From Glossina fuscipes (taxonomy: Eukaryota; Arthropoda; Insecta; Diptera; Glossinidae): DNA of 64,000 bases. Positions 1-10,710 of this stretch are shown here, in pieces. The stretch is taken from contig NW_023998454.1 of the NCBI RefSeq assembly GCF_014805625.2, positions 1,255,752 to 1,319,751 on the forward strand, read 5' to 3'. Within the stretch, counting starts at the first letter, position 1, and every line of letters starts with the position of its first letter. A model generated the notes under the pieces. That model saw only the letters and a list, made by a program, of their open reading frames with translations. It ran no database searches and was not told the origin of the DNA. The position numbers and the translations under genes are program-made.

Positions 1-2004
1 CAAAATTTTCTTATATTAAATTTAATTATTCAAAAGTATTTATATTATATATTAAGCTAAATTATCATCATTGGATTATATACTTTAGCGATAATATAGA
101 AAATATTTCTATTTCACAAAAATCACTATGTCTTTCATGCTATTATACAACTGTTTTACAACCTAATAGAGTTCCAGGATTCGAGTTTTAAAATTACTCT
201 TAATTTTAATATTTTTCTTTTCTCTTTTATATTTTCGTAATACAAAAAAAAGAGATATTTAATTATGATAATATAAGTGTAATGTATATGGGCGTTTGTA
301 CATTAAATGAATATGAAAAGATGATTTAGGAGATATGAATGCTATCTAAAGATTTCTTTAGAAGAAATCATGTAAAGAAAACATTATTTATTTCTTTTTT
401 TTTACATTCATCACAAGGAGTACATTAGATGTATCGATTGGAGATTCCATAAAGGAATGTTTTTAATCAACATGAACAACGGATATGATTTAGTCACGTT
501 TGATAGTCTGTACATAAATCTGGATCGGGATTACCGCGCAAAATTTTGGCTGGAAAAAAGACATCTTGGTCTCAAGTTTCTTCTCATGTAATCTAGCAAA
601 CACCGACTGTTTCTCTCTTTTCCTTAAGTATTCTTTTCCAGTATTAAGTTCGAGTTAAGTACATTTTGCCTGCTTGGAATATTTCGATAATCAGGTAAAG
701 CGGTGCAAGTATTCGCTTGTAATTATTACGATATCATTTTTAATTCATACGACTACCCATAAGATGCTGCCAAGTTGTATCAAAGTTTACGCGATGCACA
801 GTATCTATGAAAGTAAACATACTCCATCTTGTAATGAACGATCAAACGTGATTTCCTTTTTTAATTTGGCGCAAAAATTATACAATAATTGTTGGTATTT
901 AAGTGTCAGTTAGCAATTTTTTGTTAGTTCTTGTTGGGTTGTACGCGTACGCTATAATTGTTATAATTATTTACTGTTATACGATAACGGGAGGAGAAAA
1001 CCTCGCAAGCCCTACGGTATGCAATGAAAATTGAAAAATATCCTATACCACGTGCTTGAAATTGTTCGCAACAAAAGAATTTAAAGAAAATTAAATGCGG
1101 GCCTTGATAAGATGCATATGCATAAGCATACACAGGCAATATAAAGGTGGCTTTTTTCTTAAATATAATAATATAAAAATAATATGAAAAAATGAATTTC
1201 TAAAATAAGCAAGTTACTTATGTGATTCAAAGATTTTATGACAACTTCGTCTATGCTTTGAAGAGGTTTTGCTCTATATTTGCGACCACATACGTCGCCA
1301 GAGCTAAACGGTCGTTTGAATTATATATATGTAAACTACCGTGCATAAATCAGAGGGACATATATATAACAATTAGTTGAAATATGTTGTATGTGTAGGG
1401 AAAACTAGAACGACGCCAACCGCATAAGGGTTTTATAAGTCGAAAAGCATTGAATTGAAAACATCGTAAATGCGAATGATTAGTAATTACTGCAGGTTTG
1501 TAATGATGACGATTTGCGTTATATGAGCAGAACGATCCATACATTTTTAAATCGGTACGCAGCAGCTCGCCTGTAATCTTTCTAGAAGATATCATAATTA
1601 ATTAAAAAAAGAAACTAATAAACTTCCGACTTGTTTCTCTTCGACAGTAAAACTTTGCAAATACTTGCTGGCCCTTTATCTAATCGCTTCCTTGAGTTGA
1701 TACCAATGTGGCGAACTGCGTTTTTCTTGTGTTTTTTCGCGTTAATATTTCATAAGACGTGTAATCCTTTTTCTGCTGTACTGTTAACAATTTCCGGCAA
1801 TTTACACTACATAATAATGTGATCAAAAATTTAGATAAATTTTCAAGTTAAACTGCGCAGGTATACCGAATATAAGAAATTTTTTTTTTCTAAATTGGTA
1901 GTTCTGTGGCAGACATCTTTCCCAAATTTCACACTTTAAACGTGATCGGTGTTTCAGCTGCGTTTTGTACGACACAAAAATTATTTTTTCTGAATTTTAT
2001 AATG
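1..2004. other. gene-free A+T-rich DNA downstream of the gene
   Basis: I see no supportable gene, splice-linked exon pair or recognisable transposon here. The open frames present (at most 81 codons, on both strands) have no recognisable motif and are within chance length for DNA this rich in A and T. The right edge may include the unrecognised terminal part of the mariner relic that follows. Confidence 0.55.
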
Positions 2005-2640
2005 TGTAACTTTGTGAAGGAAAGGAGGCGAAATGGAATTTCCTGTGCAGAAACGTTTAAGACGTTGCAGAGAGCTTTTGACTTTATCGGAAAAATATGT
2101 GTACAAGTGGTATAAGGAGTTCGAAGAAGGCTGAGAACAGGTTGAAGACGAAGAACATCTCGGACGACCGTCAACCATCAACTTTTATGGATAAAGTTTA
2201 CGGTGGGTTCAATTCTTCAAAGCCGCGGATAAACAATTAGAGATTTTGCTGGAATTTTGTGGGAATATGGACGGTTGGTATTTGAAATTTGAATTTGTTA
2301 ACAACATTTTAAAAGACACTTTGAGTCTGAAACGTGTCAAACCTCCAAAACAACTCAATTTCTGCCTTATCTCTTCACGAGCACCTTCTTTAACCTCATG
2401 CCTTGACGCAATTAAAGAGATACAATGTCAAACGAAGAAAATTATCAATATTAATTTAACCAGAGAATAGATATTCAGACTAAAATATTAAAGCACTAGC
2501 ATCTAAGGAAGCTCGAAGAGAACTTTGAAGGCCATTCCGGAAATCGGCTATAACAACTGTTTCGAGGATTGGAAAAAACGTTGGCATAAGTGAATAGTAT
2601 CTGACGGGGGAAATAAATTTGGGATAGTAAATAGATTTAA
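2005..2640 (+). mobile_element. degenerate mariner-family transposase relic
   Basis: Broken remains of a Tc1/mariner-superfamily transposase, which would have cut and pasted its own element. Around 2028-2080 the frame reads GISCAETFKTLQRAF, the first helix-turn-helix style seen in mariner transposases. A frame change then gives LSEKYVYKWYKEFEEG, a TGA, and EQVEDEEHLGRPST (about 2085-2175), the end of that DNA-binding region. The second part of the DNA-binding domain is recognisable around 2300-2370 (ILKDTLSLKRV), and a short C-terminal piece (DAIKEI) follows at about 2410. At 2520-2610 the C-terminal signature ALKAIPE-type, CFEDWKKRWHK, TGA, IVSDGG is clear. The catalytic DD34D core between these blocks is gone, so the copy has a large internal deletion, at least one frameshift and at least two nonsense codons. 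It is dead. Terminal inverted repeats were not identified, so the ends are approximate. Confidence 0.8.
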
Positions 2641-4879
2641 AAAATATACAATTAAATTGATTTTAATTCTTGATCACTGTATGAGGTTTCTCAAGCGTTT
2701 GTCAAAATTACGCTTCAGATTAGAACTTTTAAATGATAGTCAGTCCAACAAACCCGTTATACTAATGAGTGATCATTGAATCTTGTATCTGTTATTTATA
2801 TTCAATTACATCATTCTTAAAATTATTTCCCCCTAGTGGTCGATTTTTCACTCGACGCCTTATTTAAACCATTTACTTTTTAATTTATACTCTCATTTTC
2901 AATTGAACCCTTCTCTTTCATTGGTTTATATCGGACTGATGACGTTTTTATTCCTTCCAAAATTGAAAGTAAATTTTGCTAAATTAAGCATTGTAACCTA
3001 CATAGGAAATTAAGTTTAGTTTTCTTAAACGTGTACGTGTGTGTTATGCCTCCAAACCATGCATTTCATCATGATGTCTAAAAAGATTTTTGTACTTTGC
3101 AAAGTCTTTGATGCATACAACTTATGTGAAAATGCTTTACGCCGCGTTCCGCATAACTAACATTACAAAGGCAAGGACTATTAGCTGCGATGGAATCTGC
3201 TACTATAACACTGCAAGAAAGTAAATAAACTGTAAAGAAAAATTTATGAAGAGCAACAACTTCACTACTTCACTTCACTCTTTCAGGTAACCACTAAGTT
3301 TATTTTTGAACATCATTTGCGATTATTAGCTGAGAATACTTTACCCAATTTCGTTTATCTATTTACAAACTTACTTACGGTCTCCGTTTTTACGAAACAT
3401 AGTGTACACATGATGGACGGACAAATGGGTAGACGAAGTTAGCAATGCAGAGACTAAGTCTAGCGCTAAACAAGAATGTGTGTTCTTTACGCTGGTTATG
3501 ATATCTAGGTGTTGAAAACTGTAGGACAAATCTATAAAGACTGGCTCTTAAGAGAAGCAACACTCTCCCATTAGTAGATTCTGCACGCCCTGCGAAAAAG
3601 CGTATATACATGAGAAACTCTGCAAACTATTCTTTTTTCTTCTATGAGATAACTTGTTTTCAACTTGGCTGATATAATATTGCCTGGCTTTAAGAATTAG
3701 AATTAGAAGTTTTTCTTGGCCGGCCATTTATCACGTTCAGTAATTTCAAAACATTTCGCAGCATTCTTTTTTAAAGACTGAGTTTGATTGAGGTTGCTTA
3801 ATTGCTTCCATCAACATATCAACTAAGTAGAAGGTGTTATGAAAGCTATGTGCCTTACGGGCAGCGCATTTATTAAATACATCTCGAAACTCGAAGGAAA
3901 CACAAATTTCCTACGAGAGATCACAATCAGTTTTAAACATTCGTTTATGAACGCTCGGGAAGCTGTTGAAAAAAGTAAATGCGCTTAAAAAAAGCTTGCT
4001 CTAGGCAAACTCTCTCTTTATATTATCAATTGGTTTTAGATTCCTTGCGCTGATTTTAAACATTGGAATTTTAATTGTGCCCCTTTTTTTGGTTGTAGGT
4101 TACAAAACTAAGTGATCTGGCGACACGACATGATACGACTTTGCATGGTGTTAGAGAGGTCGCTTGAAATGTCACCTTATTACACTTGTTATATTCCTCA
4201 ACTTATACCTACGCTTTCTTAAAAGCGAGAGAGATCAATTATTTGATAAACATTGAAAATATTAGTAAGAGAGAGAAGACACAGTTTTTTTTTAGCAATG
4301 TGCAGTGCTCGTTACACTTTCTCTTGGGAAATGGATGCCTCAATCTTGGGCCCAATCTTATACGCCAAATATTTTTTGGAGCAATCATAATTTTAAAGCT
4401 GGGCAAGGACAAGCGTGAAACATCGTCCTGCTACTACTATTACTGCTATGTGCTTCGCAACAGCGTTTTATAAAGACTAATCGCAGAAATATCTCGATCT
4501 AAACCATTTTCAATAGAGATTGTTCTTAAGTCAGAATATTTCAAACTTCTTAAATGAACTCTCGATAAATTGATTCAGAATAGGTTTCTATATCGACCAA
4601 GTCTTTCTACCTTTGAATACTTACGCATAAGCCGTGACCCGCGCGCTGTGGATAAGGCATTGTAAAAACAAAGAACTGGCATTCAGATAACACTGTCTTG
4701 ACATAATCAGAACTATGAATAAATATTTCGTGTATTTCGTCTACAAAAAATATAGAGAGAAAATTTTATTACAAGGTTATCTGCTGTGGACTGAGCTATA
4801 CGACTTCAGAAATTCTCTTAAGGTACTTTCGCAGAATTTCTAGCTAGTAAATGTTTGAATTCAAGATGACATCTATGCG
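2641..4879. other. gene-free A+T-rich DNA
   Basis: I see nothing supportable in this stretch. The longest frames (73-95 codons at 3390-3611 and 4186-4473) have no recognisable domain, no neighbouring exon, and lengths expected by chance. Confidence 0.5.
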
Positions 4880-5190
4880 CCACTTTAATTTTGCACGATA
4901 CCCTATACCACTCGTCTTACAATGACTATATTAAGTTTGTGCGGTTGTATACAAAAGCCAGAAGAAACTGAGACAGACTGAGCTCTTATTATGTCGATGG
5001 ATCCAGAAGCGCTTTCTGCATCGACCTAAGCTTCCTTGCCAGCGGAGTCTTGTTATGTTGTTTTCAACATACAGGTTGCCATTTTTGATATATTTTGATG
5101 AAATTGGATACACTGACGTGCTTTAGCACGTCGGAGCACTTCTTCGACTGCCTGTTCATATAAAATCGCACTTTGAAAAGTCTAACTCTA
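4880..5190 (+). repeat. dispersed repeat, module A copy (diverged)
   Basis: This stretch aligns by eye with other copies in the window. It has the landmarks ATATTAAGTTTGTGCG (4930-4945), GAGACAGACT (4970-4979), GAAGCGCTTTCTGCATCGA (about 5008-5026), and CATATAAAATCGCACTTTGAAAAGTC-like sequence at about 5156-5181. The copies at 17480-17760 and 49640-49960 share the same landmarks in the same order. The module resembles an abundant dispersed repeat I remember from calyptrate fly genomes, with a 'cactttctgagtcgat' core. Its transposon class is not settled by this sequence. Confidence 0.65.
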
Positions 5191-6670
5191 TTAAGCGATG
5201 TGGTGTACCCCGTGGTTTAACTGTTATACAATAAACCAACTGTGGGAAGAAACTCCTCTCAACTAAACAAGTTCTTAGAAAACTTAAGGCTTCACATTGT
5301 CAACAAAGTTTAAATTTTACGTTTGCGATGGAATTGATCCCGAAGAGTGAATTGATATAAAGATGTAATGTGACAAATTTCGATTATATTAGCATGTTTT
5401 TCCTCCCAAAAAAGTTCGATTTTTGTGGCAAGAGCAGATGAAAAATCGTGTTACTCGGCTTTGCCCGGACACAATGTTTTCACTTATTCCAATATCAAAA
5501 GAAATCAAAATATATTTTTTTATATAAATATATATATTTTTTAAGGCAAGGAAAAACGTTATCGGTATAAAATCGGGCAAACGCATTGGTTTCGCGGAAT
5601 CTCCAAGTTAACTTGAGGAGGTTGACAAGAAGAAATTTGAGATTCACTTAACGGCTTAGTGTTTCTTGAGCTGAGAAAATGAATGAGAAGGATCTTGAGA
5701 TCCTAATTACTACGTTTTAAATGCAAGTTTTCCAAACATTTAAAAAATCGAATCTATGTTGAGCTTAATAATGAAGGAAATTAATTCAAGATTGCAATAA
5801 TTCTGTTAGAAAAGAAAAGGGAATCTTGTGGTAAAGGATAGTGTTGTTAAATTAAAAATTGAATAAACACATGAACAGAAAAATAAAAATTAATTGGTTT
5901 TTAGTAATTAAAACAAAAGTTTTTCCTTTGTTATAAACTTGGTTTTTTAGTGTATTTTTATGTTTTTATTGGTTTTAAAGGAATTTTTTTTTTTTATTTA
6001 ACGGTTTCAGAGTAAATAAATAAGTTGCCTTTTTGTTTGCTTTTCGTTTACTGATTTACGAAACTTAGAAACTAATATAACAAATCATGATTAGGGCAAA
6101 GAAGAATAAAAAGATAATGACCTTGTTGAAGTTGGGTAAGAAGTAAAACTCATAAAAAATTATTATTAATATAATAATAATGTATTAAGTTGGTATTGTT
6201 GTGGGTGGGTGCGTGTGTGTGTACGCCTAACAAACTAAAAATAGAAATATACAGAAGGAATTCTATAAAATAGTTTAACAATCACAATAAAGTTTTCTTC
6301 TTTCACTTTTAGTTTAGTTTGATTGGCTTTTACAGCCATAGACTAAAAACCAAAATATAGTTTTTCTTATGCATTAGTTTGTTTTTCTTAAGGAAATGGA
6401 ATTTAAAAAAAAAATTAATGCTAGGGATTGATAACAATAGTAATTTTACTTTCCAAATAGTTTCTGTTTTGCTTGTAGTAGCTTGTAGTTTATTATTGCT
6501 TTACCGTTCGTTACATAGTTGCACGTTTGCTCTCTTCTTCGGCTATATAAACTTTTCTATATACAAATTGCGTTAAATGCGCTTAATGAAAAGATACAAA
6601 GCTCCTCGTTTGTCGAATTTTTAATTGAAAGTATTTACAATAGCTTTCCGTTTCAGTTAAGGTATTCCTT
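5191..6670. other. A+T-rich 3' flank of the gene
   Basis: No gene is seen. From about 5880 to 6700 the sequence is unusually T-rich on the plus strand, which is A-rich in the sense of the gene. It could be a long 3' untranslated region if distal polyadenylation is used, but nothing in the sequence decides this. Confidence 0.4.
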
Positions 6671-6804
6671 TTTATTTTGTATTTAATTTAATATTTTCAT
6701 TGTTCCAGAAATTATTTACAAAAATCACCTAAACACTAATGATACGTTGTATTCTGTTGCGTTTATTTCCCCTAATTTTTTAAAAGTTTATTTTATTGTT
6801 TATT
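6671..6804 (-). terminator. candidate polyadenylation signals of the membrane-protein gene
   Basis: On the minus strand, three AATAAA hexamers lie 107-124 nt past the TGA stop (plus coordinates 6799-6804, 6792-6797, 6787-6792, the last two overlapping by one base). Further hexamers are at 6762-6767 and 6671-6676. Their density just behind the stop suggests a short 3' UTR. In DNA this A-rich such hexamers also occur by chance, so the site actually used is not established. Confidence 0.4.
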
Positions 6805-6910
6805 AAAGTTTTGGAAAAGGGGGTACGGGGTAGAGAGGGACACGTTTACTGCCTTTTTACAAGTGAATTGTCTGTTAACCCACGCTATAGTAAATCAATC
6901 AATTCAACTC

Positions 6911-8635
6911 TCACGTCTCTCCATGACTACTGCTGCCACAGACGTTACTACTGTTGTTATTGTTGTTATTTTTATTGTTACCAGTTGGATTATTTGCACC
7001 ACTCGAGCAAGACGATGAGGAATTCGTGGTGCTAGTCGTATTCTCTAGACCTGAAGTTATCGTTGAACTGGCGCTGTTGTTGTTGGGACTTGAGACTTCT
7101 GCCGGGCTAGTGCTCGACAGTTCATTTCTATGTTTAGTCTCGGCTGGCTGCAAACACAGCAAATTGCTGGTATTTGTTTTTTTACGATTCCAACTGAAAC
7201 TCAAAGCGGTAGCTAGTTTACTGGGCGGTTTTTGAGTGGGCGCCGGTGGGGCAGGTGGTATGGGCGGCATGGCAACGTCATAGTCATGACGCCCTATAGA
7301 AGAGGCAGGGGTATGATGACTGTAGCCCGAATCGGAACCAAAACTAGAATCACCGGGCGCGTATATTTGTGTAGAATTCTGATATGTGCCGGCTGACGTA
7401 TGACGAAAACTGTTTATACTACCACTGCTATACTCGGGCACTATGTAGGCAGGATAAGCTAGAGTTTGTCCTAATCTTTGCTGTAGACTTGATGGCGTAC
7501 TACAGGATTCATAGTGATAGTTATGATGATAGACTGGCTCGGCGTAGCCATAGGTTGGTTCTACGGTATCTGCCGCCACTCGTCTTCTACGTTCTATGGA
7601 ACAGGGATTGGTGCGAGCACGCATAGAACTTGCTAGTAAACCATTACTGCCATTCGTTGCATAATAATGTTGAGGATAACGTCCACTGCCCGGATATTGT
7701 ATTCGTTCGCGGAAAATAGTGGCTACTCCAGAGGTATTTTTTAGCTGAACATTAATCCGATTGCGACGTTCTACTTCACTTTCGATGGTATTGTAGAAAT
7801 TAGTAGGTGTGTGATCCATTTGACGGTTGTTGTTGAGGTGTACATGATGCAGACTATGATGATGATAGGCTGGAAGTTGCGTTTGAGCGGTATTATAAGC
7901 GTGACCGGGTTGGTGTTGCTGCCCGTAACCCAAAGACATTAAATTACTGCTATTATCGTAGAGTTGCTGTATGGGACTTATGTCATTCGGTTCTGTTGTC
8001 GAAGTGGAAGTGTTCAAGTTGTCTGGATTTGTCGCTAAGGCCGGGGGTTTCCGTTCATTTTTACTACGTGCTCCGTTATTTAAATTGTGAAATTTACTAC
8101 GAGCGGTAGTATGTCTTAACATTCCCGTTAACAAGCCGGCAGAACCAGTGCGCACACCGGACGATATGGCCGCGCAAGTGCTACTAGTGGATGCAATACC
8201 ATTGCTGTTGTTGTTGTTGTGTGAGGAACTTGAAGAGGCGGCGGTGGCAGTAGAAGAATCCTGATTGGAGGATGATGATGACATTACACTGTGCCTTTCA
8301 GGAGCGTTGGCATTTGAATTTTGACCTATTTGATCCGTGGCTAGAGCCGGCGCACGTTCATGATAAATAGTGGACGCGTTATTAGCATTTTCTGGGTTAT
8401 TAACTTTATTGAAAGAACGTTCGCCTGGCAAAGAAAGTTCGTCTTCAGCGAAATCATCATCCGAATGCAAGGGCGGCTCGCTTTCGCCATCCGAATCTCT
8501 ACTTGGACCCAATTCTTCGTAGACATTATCATTCGAACGGTAAGGATCCGGACCAGGCGAAGAACTTACTAGAAATGGTGGCGAACGTGTCATAGGATAA
8601 CCGCTTGGATAGTGTATGCTCTTGGCATGCAACAT
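6911..8635 (-). CDS. coding exon 4 (last) of a single-pass membrane protein: long cytoplasmic tail
   Basis: Encodes residues 165-738 and the TGA stop. The exon opens after a good acceptor (pyrimidine-rich tract then TGCAG, AG at 8636-8637) in phase 0, at an ATG codon. The tail is mostly disordered. It shows VYEEL (Y203) next to an acidic run (about 212-230), a poly-Ser/Asn segment (about 283-310), a His-rich patch (about 420-430), and a charged block (about 444-486) that could be helical. It also has a basic IERRRR patch (511-516), several Tyr-rich motifs such as YGYAEP and YIVPEY, a proline-rich PPIPPAPPAP (621-630, a plausible SH3 ligand), SFSWNRKK (643-650), and a C-terminal Asn/Ser-rich stretch. 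The end (-HGET) is not a PDZ ligand. Length and open frame are far beyond chance. The likely role is a scaffold or signalling tail (inference); no known domain is recognised. Confidence 0.93.
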   Translation of the reverse strand: MLHAKSIHYPSGYPMTRSPPFLVSSSPGPDPYRSNDNVYEELGPSRDSDGESEPPLHSDDDFAEDELSLPGERSFNKVNNPENANNASTIYHERAPALATDQIGQNSNANAPERHSVMSSSSSNQDSSTATAASSSSSHNNNNSNGIASTSSTCAAISSGVRTGSAGLLTGMLRHTTARSKFHNLNNGARSKNERKPPALATNPDNLNTSTSTTEPNDISPIQQLYDNSSNLMSLGYGQQHQPGHAYNTAQTQLPAYHHHSLHHVHLNNNRQMDHTPTNFYNTIESEVERRNRINVQLKNTSGVATIFRERIQYPGSGRYPQHYYATNGSNGLLASSMRARTNPCSIERRRRVAADTVEPTYGYAEPVYHHNYHYESCSTPSSLQQRLGQTLAYPAYIVPEYSSGSINSFRHTSAGTYQNSTQIYAPGDSSFGSDSGYSHHTPASSIGRHDYDVAMPPIPPAPPAPTQKPPSKLATALSFSWNRKKTNTSNLLCLQPAETKHRNELSSTSPAEVSSPNNNSASSTITSGLENTTSTTNSSSSCSSGANNPTGNNKNNNNNNSSNVCGSSSHGET

Positions 8636-10535
8636 CTGCACAAAAAGGAATAAAAAATGAAAGATTTAAAAGTTAACATTTTCCGTAAACGATATAGTCA
8701 ATGAAAGGATGTAGGCAAGCACATAAACACTGCATTATCACTACATCTGATATCTGTCAGAAAAATCACAACTTGCTTAATGTAATGGCACTCATAGATG
8801 GCACAGAGTATGACTACCGTTCAAAGGGTTATCCATACTTACTTGACAACGCATGTAAATTATTTAATATTTACATTTTCACTATCAGCACATTTCTCTT
8901 TGTCGATTCAACACGCATACACATACATCCCAAACATACGCATTCCACTTTCACACGAATGTGACGATGTTTGTTGTTGATGTTGCGATACTGCATAAAT
9001 GCTAGCAACTTAAAGGTCGTTGGTGAAAAACATGTGTGAGCATGCATAAGAAAAACATATTTTCACTCGATTTTTTATAAGCCATACATAAACCGAAGAG
9101 ATTTTCGTAAGGAAATATGAAAAAACTCTTCAAAAAAAAAAAAAGAAGAAGAAGACGAAAAGAAAATAAGCAAAAAGGTCATAAAAACCTTTCGTTCATA
9201 CAATGTTTGGTATGTAAAAAGACTTTCATTTGCATATTAAATGCTTGGTACCAGCAAGAGCACATATATTGAATAAGGAAAACATGTCCGCATGGCCTTG
9301 CTGTGTAAATTAAATCCAAATAAATATTAAGCGTAAAAATATGAAGGAGAAAAACGGACAAACCGCTGAAAGAAAAACTCACAACAAGTCAAATGAAATA
9401 AATAAATGAATAATAATGGAAGAAAATAAGGTGTCCACCCTTAATGAATTACGCAATTTATAATGAAGAAAAAACAAAAGAAAAATTATATGTTTTACAT
9501 TTATCTGCGAGAAAATCCTGAAAGATAGGCTTTATTTTCAAGAAAAAAAAAAAAAAAAAGGAAAAAAGAAAACACCTAAGAGATAGACTTTAATATTCAC
9601 TGTTAAAGGGAAAAGTCGAAAAGTCGGCTTTTGATCAACAAAAACTTCAGCTAGTGAATAAGAAACTGGATTGCAAAATGAATTTAATTCGAAATTCAAG
9701 CAAAATACTTAAAATTACTTTTAAGTGTTTTTGAAATCATTGCTTCAAATAAATATGCTTAAAAAGTTTACTTTAAAAATAGAAAGAAATAAAACTTATT
9801 TTAGAAAATTCAAAGCACAAATGTTTTTATTTGCAGCAATTCAGTTCGTTTTCTGCTTTGTTTCTTTCATTTCCTTGTTTAAGTAGAGCAACTTAAAGAC
9901 CAATAGACTAGAAAACTTGAGAATAAATGAAAAAGAAAAATTAAATTGAGTGATGAGTGGGCATTCAGGAAAAGAACTTTTCTCAGATGCTTGCTTCAAG
10001 ATTTAAAAAATTTAAACAACAAGTAATTGGATATTTTATTATAAGGTAAGCAAGAAATAGTTATATATACAAAAAGCAAAAACAAAAAAAAAGGAAGACA
10101 GAATAAAAGGAATCTTTAAAGCGGTAAGAAACAAGAAAAAAAAGAAGGAAGAATATGACAATGACTTGACGCTTAAAAACCTGTAAAAAGCTTACGGAAA
10201 TACAAATGTCATTATCGTTACGAAACCCTCAACATAATACCTTAATTGAAGAAAGATCTCTTAAATTAAAAGCGTGTGTGCAAGGAACTCAATATCTTTT
10301 TAAAGGTTTCCTATTACATTCTAACGCAAACCTGATAGACAATATTAATACCACAAACAGGATGTTGTACATTAATAGCAAACAAAAGACCGCTGATGAC
10401 AATTTTGCTTCTTACAGCCTGACACTGAATAGACAACATTATCAAGAATACTGACATTTATTTTGACAACAATGTCGTAATGTTTTGAATAGAAGCAAGT
10501 TTGTTTTTTCCTTTTTTGTAATTTGGTGCACTTAC
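8636..10535 (-). other. intron 3 (1.9 kb)
   Basis: Lies between the donor CCGAG|GTAAGT (GT at 10534-10535) and the acceptor TGCAG at 8636-8638. It is A+T-rich with A-runs at about 9129-9141 and 9542-9559. There is no open frame with recognisable content and no transposon relic that I can see. Confidence 0.88.
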
Positions 10536-10710
10536 CTCGGCATTGTGATAATGACGCATTACTAGAGGTCGATGGTGACCTAAGTGAGCGTCTGGATCTT
10601 CATAGGTGACAGCCGCATGGCCCGAACCTAAAGTAGCTAGAGCTCCGCTTATATGAGGTCCTCGAGTAGGTGTCTTACATGGCAAGAGATTTTGCACTTT
10701 TCGTTTGTTT
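10536..10710 (-). CDS. coding exon 3: juxtamembrane cytoplasmic segment
   Basis: 175 nt, entered with one base completing a Lys codon (phase 2) and left in phase 0, encoding residues 107-164. Acceptor is TTTACAG|AAACAAACG; donor is GCCGAG|GTAAGT. It begins NKRKVQNLLP, a positively charged stop-transfer flank directly after the membrane helix. That places the C-terminus in the cytosol by the positive-inside rule. The rest, including YEDPDAHLGHHRPL and MRHYHNAE, is not Asn/Ser low complexity. It looks like a conserved unique segment and is a good probe for homologues. No catalytic motif is seen. Confidence 0.9.

Noticed and set aside
2246..2470. 74-codon frame as an independent small gene
   Set aside because: It is part of the decayed mariner transposase (second DNA-binding motif and the start of its C-terminal part).
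6954..7235. Plus-strand 93-codon frame with a Leu-rich start
   Set aside because: Antisense shadow of the Asn-rich C-terminus of exon 4.
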